Positions 5,673-9,928 of a stretch of 9,928 bases of DNA are shown here, one piece after another; within the stretch, counting starts at the first letter, position 1; each line of letters opens with the position of its first letter. Both the position numbers and the translations under genes were made by a program. The notes under the pieces were generated by a model. That model saw only the letters and a list, made by a program, of their open reading frames with translations. It searched no databases and was not told the origin of the DNA. This DNA is from Thermoleophilia bacterium (GTDB lineage Bacteria > Actinomycetota > Thermoleophilia > Gaiellales > Gaiellaceae), in assembly GCA_016844515.1 (NCBI GenBank), contig JAERMP010000089.1:1-9928 (forward strand), written 5' to 3'.

Positions 5673-6698
5673 GTGGACGCGCTCGTTCTCCGCGTTGCTG
5701 TCGTCGTGCTTGCGATCGCGCTGCCAGCGTGGCTCTTGCTCTCGCTCGCGATCGTTCTCGGCCGTGTGCGCTACGACCGGAGGCAGAAGCAGCCCGCGAC
5801 CGCCGAGCTGAGCGCTCGTGCCGCAGATCGGCTAGTGCGTCGCGTCGGTAGGAGGCCACGGACGGAATGGGGCAGGTGGCGCCGAGTGACTGCGCTGCAG
5901 CGTCTGGAGCGGGCCCACCATCCTGCCGTTCCGCGCTTGATCAGATCGGTGCTCAATGATCCCGACCTGCGAATCGCGACGGCCGCGATCCGCACGCTCG
6001 GTGACATCGGAGACGACTGGGCTGTCGAACTGCTCATCGACTCCTTGAAACGCGGCTTCGGGCCGCGTTCGAGGATCGCGGCCGAGCTCGAAGAGCTCGC
6101 TCCTGCGCCCGGGCAGCGGCTTGTCCCTCTGCTGCGCGACTGGAATCCGGCAGTACGCTTCTGGGGCGCCAGCCTGCTCCGACCGTATCCGGAGCTCGCT
6201 GAAGGGACGTTGATCGAGCTCACGTGGGATCCGGACCCGAACGTGCGGGCCTCTGCCGTCGAGACGCTCGGAACGCGGAGCGGCCGCGCGGCCGGAGCGG
6301 CTCTCCTCGCACGCCTCGACGACAGTGAGTGGTTCGTGCGCGTGCACGCAGCTCGCGCGGCGGGTCAGGTCCTGGGCGTCGATGCCGCGCCGACGATAGC
6401 GCGCCTGCTCGCCGATGAGCGCTGGTGGGTGCGTACCGCGGCGAAGGACGCGCTGCGTGGCCTAGGCGTCGATGCTGTGCCGTCGTTGCTCTCGATTCTC
6501 GCCCACGAAGATCCCTTCGCGCGGAACGGTGCAGCCGAAGTGCTGCAGGACATCGGGTTCGTCGACTTCCTCGCGCTCGACAACCCGGGCAACCCGCTGC
6601 TCGAACGGATCTACGAGGCTGGCGGCGAACGCTATCGGGACGCTGCCGAGTCCCGCGTCGACGGCATCGCTCCGGGGCGGGGGGTACGCGCCGCGTGA
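5673..6698 (+). CDS. Membrane-anchored HEAT-repeat protein
   Basis: This 341-residue protein has an N-terminal transmembrane helix (about residues 5-30, VLRVAVVVLAIALPAWLLL), a basic linker (31-70) and then at least six HEAT-like repeats marked by helix pairs such as DPDLRIATAAIRTLGDIG (97-113), DPNVRASAVETLG (188-200), SEWFVRVHAARAAGQVLG (218-235), ERWWVRTAAKDALRGLG (249-265) and DPFARNGAAEVLQDIG (280-295). HEAT arrays are protein-binding scaffolds; no enzymatic motif is seen. Its stop overlaps the GTG of the glycosyltransferase (GTGA), so the two are probably made together, and the scaffold may bind the synthase on the cytoplasmic membrane face (inference). The GTG start at 5673 puts the membrane helix at the N-terminus; ATG 5574 would add 33 polar residues spanning the palindrome and is less likely, though it has a GTGAGG 7 nt upstream. 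Confidence 0.82.
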   Translation: MDALVLRVAVVVLAIALPAWLLLSLAIVLGRVRYDRRQKQPATAELSARAADRLVRRVGRRPRTEWGRWRRVTALQRLERAHHPAVPRLIRSVLNDPDLRIATAAIRTLGDIGDDWAVELLIDSLKRGFGPRSRIAAELEELAPAPGQRLVPLLRDWNPAVRFWGASLLRPYPELAEGTLIELTWDPDPNVRASAVETLGTRSGRAAGAALLARLDDSEWFVRVHAARAAGQVLGVDAAPTIARLLADERWWVRTAAKDALRGLGVDAVPSLLSILAHEDPFARNGAAEVLQDIGFVDFLALDNPGNPLLERIYEAGGERYRDAAESRVDGIAPGRGVRAA

Positions 6699-8095
6699 TC
6701 ACCGCGCTCACGATCGTCGTTCTCGTGTGCTTCGGCTATCTCCTCTTCACGACGGCGGTGTACGTCACCTTGACCGCCGTCGGCGCCTTCGAGAGCATCG
6801 TCCGGAGGCACGAGAGCTGGAGCGAGGACTACGAGGCTCTCTCCACCTCGCGATTCACGATCCCCGTCAGCGTCATCGTCGCCGCGTACAACGAGGAGAG
6901 AGTCATCGCAGCGACGACGCGCTCCCTCCTCGGCCTCGACTACTCAGAGCACGAGGTCATCGTCGTAAACGACGGATCCACGGACAGCACGCTCGAGGAG
7001 CTCGTCGACACGTTCGGGCTCGAGCCATACAAGGCGTTCGGGCGGCACGTGTTCCCGTGCAGTGAGGTGCGAGGCATGTATCGAAGCTCCGAGCATACGA
7101 ACCTGTTCGTCGTCGACAAGGTGAACGGCGGGAAAGCGGATGCATGGAATGCTGCTCTGAACGTCGCGCGCTTTCGGTATGTGTGTGGTGTCGACGCGGA
7201 CACGTGGTTCGACCGCAAGGCGCTCCTCAAGGGCATGCGGCTCGCCGTCCAGGACCCGGCGCGTGTCATCGGCGTGACGAGTCACATGACGACTGCGCGA
7301 AAGCCCGAAGAGGCGATGTCAGCACCTCCTGGACGTCGCCGTATCGACCTGCATCCGCTCACGGCCTACCAGCACCTCGACTTCCTGCGCGCGTTCTTCA
7401 ACAACCGCACCGCCTGGTCACGGGGAGGGTTCATGCTCTGCTCGCCGGGCGCTTTCCAGATCTGGAGGCGAGACGTGCTCGAGGAGGTCGGCGGCTATTC
7501 GCGTGAGTTCACGTGCGAGGACATCGAGATGACCTTCCGCATCCACGAGAAGTACCTGCGCGAGGGCCGAGACTACGAGATCCTCTGCCTCACGGACAAC
7601 GTGGCAACGACCGAGGGCCCGGACACGGTCCGCAAGCTCGTATCACAGCGCGAGCGCTGGCAGCGCGTCATCGACGAGACGGTCTGGCACTACCGGAGGA
7701 TGTGGTTCAACCCGCGGTACAGGGCAGTCGGGCTCGCCGGCACCCCGTTCTACCTGCTCACCGAGGTGCTGGCTCCCGCATTCGAGCTCGTCGCCATGGT
7801 CGCGCTCGTCGCCTCGATCGCGCTCGGCCTGTTCGATCCGATGACGTTCCTCGTCATGCTCGCGGCCATCGCGTTCACGAACGCCGCCCTGACCGCGAGC
7901 GCGATCCTCCTCGACGACCTGCAGTCGCGGAGCTATCGCAAGCGTGATCTCTTCGCGCTCCTGTTGCTTACGCCGTTCGACTTCGTCGTGTATCGGCCGA
8001 TCATCCTGTGGGCACGCCTGAAAGGGTCGTGGGGGTTCCTGCGTGGCGACAAGTCGTGGAACAAGTTCGAGCGCAACGTCAGAGCTCCGGCCTGA
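6695..8095 (+). CDS. Processive family-2 glycosyltransferase (polysaccharide synthase-like)
   Basis: This 466-residue membrane enzyme resembles synthases of the PgaC/IcaA, cellulose or hyaluronan type, which polymerise sugars from nucleotide-sugar donors on the cytoplasmic side and pass the chain outward. It has an N-terminal membrane helix (5-30), then a GT2 domain with IVAAYNEE (61-68), VVNDGSTDST (90-99, Asp93), NGGKADAWNAAL (144-155), the DAD metal-binding motif (167-169), the catalytic-base motif CEDIEM (Glu275-Asp276) and QRERW (318-322), which marks processive enzymes. C-terminal hydrophobic stretches (about 350-405 and 418-440) form the membrane channel part. GTG 6695 overlaps the HEAT stop; a G-rich stretch at 6674-6684 may serve as ribosome binding site. 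No deacetylase or BcsB-like partner is in the window, so the polymer is unknown. Its stop abuts the peroxiredoxin stop with no gap. Confidence 0.9.
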   Translation: MITALTIVVLVCFGYLLFTTAVYVTLTAVGAFESIVRRHESWSEDYEALSTSRFTIPVSVIVAAYNEERVIAATTRSLLGLDYSEHEVIVVNDGSTDSTLEELVDTFGLEPYKAFGRHVFPCSEVRGMYRSSEHTNLFVVDKVNGGKADAWNAALNVARFRYVCGVDADTWFDRKALLKGMRLAVQDPARVIGVTSHMTTARKPEEAMSAPPGRRRIDLHPLTAYQHLDFLRAFFNNRTAWSRGGFMLCSPGAFQIWRRDVLEEVGGYSREFTCEDIEMTFRIHEKYLREGRDYEILCLTDNVATTEGPDTVRKLVSQRERWQRVIDETVWHYRRMWFNPRYRAVGLAGTPFYLLTEVLAPAFELVAMVALVASIALGLFDPMTFLVMLAAIAFTNAALTASAILLDDLQSRSYRKRDLFALLLLTPFDFVVYRPIILWARLKGSWGFLRGDKSWNKFERNVRAPA

Positions 8096-8439
8096 TTACG
8101 CGAGCGCGGCGAGCACGTCGTCCGCGTGATCGGCGGGCTTCACCTTCCGCATGATCTTCGCGACGTTCCCGTTGGCGTCGATCACGAACGTCGAGCGCTC
8201 GATGCCTATGTACGTCTTGCCGTACATGCTCTTCTCGACCCAGACGCCGTACAGCTCGGCCACCGCGTGATCCTCATCTGCAAGGAGCGTGAACGGTAGG
8301 CCGTACCTTTCCCGGAACTTCGCGTGTTTCGTCGGGTTATCCGGGCTCACGTCGAGCACGATGGCGCTGCGGCTCTCGAACTCGGCCGATGCGTCGCGAA
8401 TCCCACACGCCTGCGTCGTGCAGCCCGGCGTGTCGTCCT
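8096..8439 (-). pseudogene. Bcp/PrxQ peroxiredoxin, C-terminal fragment
   Basis: Read on the minus strand this segment encodes DDTPGCTTQACGIRD, then VLDVSPDNPTKHAKF, RYGLPFTLLADED, GIERSTFVIDANG and a normal C-terminus, the typical Bcp (PrxQ) thiol peroxidase from just before the peroxidatic Cys to the end. Both expected cysteines are here, four residues apart (Cys44 and Cys49 in the restored protein). There is no proper start: GTG 8359 would give 87 residues without the cysteines. The missing N-terminus is at 9046-9170. Joining the two at the shared 13-bp repeat gives a 456-nt frame (151 residues plus stop; E. coli Bcp has 156). The intact enzyme would reduce hydrogen and organic peroxides in the cytoplasm. 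Confidence 0.85.
8427..8439. repeat. Direct repeat, left copy (GGCGTGTCGTCCT)
   Basis: This is identical to 9046-9058. On the peroxiredoxin strand it reads AGGACGACACGCC and encodes the DDTP just before the peroxidatic Gly-Cys. In this copy the coding sequence continues correctly into the C-terminal half. It may be a target-site duplication or a recombination site. Confidence 0.85.
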
Positions 8440-8485
8440 CGGGCTATGGGTATCGCGGAGCGCGATCGCGCCGCTGCCTGATCTC

Positions 8486-8514
8486 TTGTGCCGATCGTCC
8501 GGAGGTGAGACACT
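8486..8514 (+). promoter_or_regulatory. Possible promoter of the secreted-protein gene
   Basis: TTGTGC (8486-8491) and GACACT (8509-8514) are 17 nt apart, giving a predicted start near 8521 and a ~35-nt leader with a good ribosome binding site. The match is only moderate. If real, the inserted segment carries its own promoter. Confidence 0.3.
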
Positions 8515-8555
8515 TCGGCGATGTCTTTTCCGACGAGCATAGAGGGGGTAGCGGG

Positions 8556-8939
8556 ATGAAGAAGATGCTCGCAGTCGTTGTCGGTGCGGCCGCACTCATC
8601 GCCGGTGTCGCCGCGCAGCCTGCACCGGGGGTTGTCCACGAGATCTACGCTGCATGGTGCGCGGGCAAGGGCGAGATCGAGCCTCCGGGCATCTCCGACG
8701 ACTCGAAGAAGAACTTCGCGGCGCCGGTGCTGGCCGGCGGGGTCGTCTCGCTCACCCCGTACCTGGACGGGATCCTCATCGACTTCAACTTCGACAAGGC
8801 GCAGTCGAAGATCGTCGCGGCGCCAACCGGACCGCCGATCGTCCAAATCGGCCCGGGCCTGTACCTCGAGCGGTTCATCCTCGATCCAAACTTTCCGGGC
8901 TTCCTGCACTGCGCGAAGCTGGAGTCCCTGTCCGGGTAG
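8556..8939 (+). CDS. Small secreted protein of unknown function (insert cargo)
   Basis: I do not recognise a family for this 127-residue protein. It has a clear signal peptide: MKK, a hydrophobic core (LAVVVGAAALIAGVAA, 5-20) and a likely cut after Ala20, leaving a mature protein of ~107 residues. The mature part has exactly two cysteines (Cys35 in YAAWCAGKG, Cys119 in FLHCAKL), which could form one disulfide outside the cell, and patches such as GVVSLTPYLDGILIDFNFD and PIVQIGPGLYLERFILDP that suggest beta structure. ATG 8556 has an AGAGGGGG ribosome binding site (8541-8548) 7 nt upstream. A 15-bp hairpin follows the stop. It lies antisense inside the interrupted peroxiredoxin gene and is the only gene on the inserted segment. 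Base composition and codon use look like the neighbours, so recent transfer from a distant host is not evident. Confidence 0.8.
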   Translation: MKKMLAVVVGAAALIAGVAAQPAPGVVHEIYAAWCAGKGEIEPPGISDDSKKNFAAPVLAGGVVSLTPYLDGILIDFNFDKAQSKIVAAPTGPPIVQIGPGLYLERFILDPNFPGFLHCAKLESLSG

Positions 8940-8952
8940 ACATCTGAATGTC

Positions 8953-8983
8953 GTAGACGGCGACCCCAGGGGTCGCCGTCTAC
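8953..8983 (+). terminator. Strong hairpin terminator after the secreted-protein gene
   Basis: GTAGACGGCGACCCC (8953-8967) and GGGGTCGCCGTCTAC (8969-8983) are perfect 15-bp complements separated by one base, in practice a 13-bp stem with a 5-nt loop. It starts 14 nt after the stop codon and is followed by TT then CCCC. The stem is very stable though the T-tract is minimal. It also lies inside the insert, so it would block readthrough in either direction. Confidence 0.75.
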
Positions 8984-9045
8984 TTCCCCGGGATCCGCTT
9001 GGACGAACGTAGACTGAGTCGCCTCCCGAGTGTGTAAAGGTCGTG

Positions 9046-9058
9046 GGCGTGTCGTCCT
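9046..9058. repeat. Direct repeat, right copy (GGCGTGTCGTCCT)
   Basis: This is identical to 8427-8439. Next to it (9040-9045) GTCGTG also occurs beside the left copy, at 8415-8420, but there it is separated by six extra bases (CAGCCC). The original duplication may thus have been 25 bp with a 6-bp loss in this copy. Confidence 0.85.
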
Positions 9059-9170
9059 TGGGGTAGAAGTAGAGGACGACGGGCTTCCCGCGTAGCGACT
9101 CGAGCGAGACGTCCTCGCCGGTGTCGCTCGGCAGCCTGAACATGGGCGCAGGCTTGCCTTCCTCGATCAT
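9046..9170 (-). pseudogene. Bcp/PrxQ peroxiredoxin, N-terminal fragment
   Basis: The minus strand from ATG 9170 reads MIEEGKPAPMFRLPSDTG, then VSLESLRGKPVVLYFYPKDD and TP: the exact N-terminus of a Bcp peroxiredoxin up to residue 42. After the 13-bp repeat the frame runs into antisense insert sequence, losing the peroxidatic Cys, and does not terminate until 8337. The truncated product should be inactive. Its start codon is 33 nt from the divergent start at 9204; a GAGAGG lies 12 nt before the ATG. See the C-terminal fragment at 8096-8439 for the restored gene. Confidence 0.85.
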
Positions 9171-9190
9171 GTGCGTCTTCGGCCTCTCGA

Positions 9191-9196
9191 TAGGGT
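9191..9196 (+). promoter_or_regulatory. -10 box of a probable leaderless promoter
   Basis: TAGGGT (in CGATAGGGT) ends 7 nt before ATG 9204, so the predicted transcription start is the A of ATG. No clear -35 is seen. The spacing is the same as at 2554-2559. Confidence 0.45.
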
Positions 9197-9203
9197 GCGC
9201 GCG

Positions 9204-9560
9204 ATGGTAGCCGTGCATGTTGCCCTCGGCGTTGCGGTGATCGCGGTGTGCATCGGTGGAGCCGTGCTCGGGTTCGTGTCGTATCGCCGCGGAGCCGGCG
9301 CGGGCGCGTTCATCTCGCATGGCCTCGTGCTTGCCCAGACGATGCTCATTGCTCAGGTGGCCGTGGGGTTGCTCTTGCTCTCGGACGGCTTGCGCGCGCC
9401 CGACCGTCTTCACTACACCTACGGCGCGCTCGCGTTGGGCCTCGCGCTGACGCCCTGGTTCTACGCGCCGCGCCTGGGGCAGAAGCGCCTGCTGTGGTTC
9501 GCCGTGACGACTCTGGTGGCGGGGGCGCTCGCGGTGCGGGCGTTCATGACCGGATCGTGA
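9204..9560 (+). CDS. Small four-helix membrane protein of unknown function
   Basis: This 118-residue protein is almost entirely hydrophobic, with about four transmembrane helices (near residues 3-25, 37-60, 70-85 and 95-112). Polar conserved-looking spots are SYRRGAGAGAFISHG, LSDGLRAPDRLHYTYG and the end VRAFMTG. The two histidines next to or in helices could bind a cofactor such as haem, but this is only a suggestion; I do not recognise the family. ATG 9204 is preferred because of the TAGGGT box 7 nt upstream; GTG 9171 would add 11 residues that overlap the promoter. Its stop overlaps the next GTG (GTGA), so the two genes form an operon, divergent from the broken peroxiredoxin gene. Confidence 0.72.
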   Translation: MVAVHVALGVAVIAVCIGGAVLGFVSYRRGAGAGAFISHGLVLAQTMLIAQVAVGLLLLSDGLRAPDRLHYTYGALALGLALTPWFYAPRLGQKRLLWFAVTTLVAGALAVRAFMTGS

Positions 9561-9928
9561 GGAGGCTCTGGGATCGGGTGCCGCCGCTCGCCCGAGGGTT
9601 TGGGATCGTGGCGCTGATCGCTCTGGTCGTCGTCGTGTTGTCGCTGGAGCCTGTGGTCGCGACGGTCGGCGGATTGCTGCAGATCGCGTTCTTCCTGGCC
9701 ATCGCGTTCTTCCTCTTCCTGTTGTGGCGCGAGCGAAGGGGAGACCTCGAGGCATGGTCGGACTGGAACCGAAAGCTCTTCTACGCGGCGATCGTGCTCG
9801 CCGTCGTCGACATCGGACTGGCCATCGGCTTCGGGTTCCCTGCGGGAGTGGGCGCCGTTGCCTTTCTCATGGTGCTGGCCGTGTGTGCGTACGTTGTGGT
9901 TCGCGTGTGGCGCCTCGAGCATCGGTAC
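9557..9928 (+). CDS. Membrane protein of unknown function, 3' end outside the window
   Basis: This frame is open from GTG 9557 to the right edge (124 codons, no stop). It encodes a basic start (MRRLWDRVPPLARG), a helix (about 15-30), a second helix pair (about 38-57, IAFFLAIAFFLFLLW), a polar loop WRERRGDLEAWSDWNRK (57-72) and two more helices (74-92 and 96-116). The GTG overlaps the upstream stop (GTGA) and has no separate ribosome binding site before it, which suggests translational coupling. The family is not recognised, and whether a soluble domain follows cannot be seen here. Confidence 0.7.
   Translation, partial: MRRLWDRVPPLARGFGIVALIALVVVVLSLEPVVATVGGLLQIAFFLAIAFFLFLLWRERRGDLEAWSDWNRKLFYAAIVLAVVDIGLAIGFGFPAGVGAVAFLMVLAVCAYVVVRVWRLEHRY

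Larger units (their letters stand above)
8427..9045. mobile_element. 619-bp inserted segment carrying one gene, flanked by 13-bp direct repeats
   Basis: This segment (one repeat copy plus 606 bp) interrupts the peroxiredoxin gene. Its length is not a multiple of three, so it breaks the frame. It carries the secreted-protein gene on the strand opposite to the host gene, a possible promoter, a ribosome binding site and a strong hairpin after the gene. The ends (CGGGCTATGGG on the left, GTGTAAAGGTCGTG on the right) show no clear terminal inverted repeats, and there is no transposase or integrase inside. It may be a non-autonomous cassette, an insertion by illegitimate recombination, or an assembly join. 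The interruption is plain in the sequence; mobility is inference. Confidence 0.6.

Noticed and set aside
5365..5811. Open frame starting inside tRNA-Leu
   Set aside because: It begins within the tRNA, is rich in Arg/Ser/Pro and overlaps the HEAT gene in another frame.
8091..8098. Possible terminator between the glycosyltransferase and peroxiredoxin stops
   Set aside because: The stops abut (8093-8095 and 8096-8098) with no intergenic bases and no hairpin visible at the junction.
8440..9045. Integron gene cassette with an attC site
   Set aside because: No GTTRRRY/RYYYAAC core pair was seen at the ends, and the hairpin at 8953-8983 is a plain perfect stem, more like a terminator.
8337..9755. 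472-codon minus-strand frame spanning the insert
   Set aside because: Only its 9046-9170 part is real peroxiredoxin sequence; the rest is antisense of other genes and accidental readthrough.
1..9928. CRISPR array or toxin-antitoxin/defence system
   Set aside because: No spaced short direct repeats and no nuclease, toxin or antitoxin motifs were found.

Overview
The window looks like a chromosomal piece from a high-GC bacterium, most likely an actinomycete, possibly of the Thermoleophilia type. The basis is strong G/C at third codon positions, frequent GTG starts, short start/stop overlaps, two starts sitting right after a -10-like TANNNT box (leaderless style), and a tRNA gene without an encoded CCA. 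This placement is inference. No phage, transposase, CRISPR or rRNA sequence is visible.

Layout. (1) 1-2531, plus strand: the C-terminal end of a LivM-type branched-chain amino acid permease, then a ketopantoate-reductase-like gene (ATGA overlap, strong ribosome binding site), then an M24 creatinase/aminopeptidase-like gene split into two frames. The last two genes meet inside a perfect 23-bp inverted repeat (1393-1458). (2) 2567-2803: a small membrane-anchored basic protein, probably leaderless. (3) 2879-5281, minus strand: a complete secreted subtilisin-like protease. (4) 5322-5405: tRNA-Leu(CAG), followed by a stretch of nested inverted repeats without a convincing gene. (5) 5673-8095: a membrane-anchored HEAT-repeat protein overlapping a processive family-2 glycosyltransferase, likely a polysaccharide synthase pair. 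(6) 8096-9170, minus strand: a Bcp/PrxQ peroxiredoxin gene cut in two. (7) 9204-9928: two overlapping genes for small membrane proteins, the second running off the window.

The most notable observation is region 6. The peroxiredoxin reading frame breaks one residue before its peroxidatic Gly-Cys. It resumes 619 bp away, and each breakpoint carries the same 13-bp sequence (8427-8439 and 9046-9058). Removing the segment between the repeats restores an uninterrupted 151-residue peroxiredoxin with both expected cysteines. The segment carries one gene on the opposite strand, a 127-residue secreted protein of unknown function, with its own ribosome binding site and a 15-bp terminator-like hairpin. 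It encodes no recognisable recombinase and has no clear terminal inverted repeats. It therefore looks like a non-autonomous single-gene cassette or a polymorphic insertion, unless it is an assembly join.

Other points of interest are the hairpin that places a ribosome binding site in its loop and the start codon in its stem, the M24 protein whose usual metal ligands look replaced, and the palindromic DNA downstream of the tRNA.
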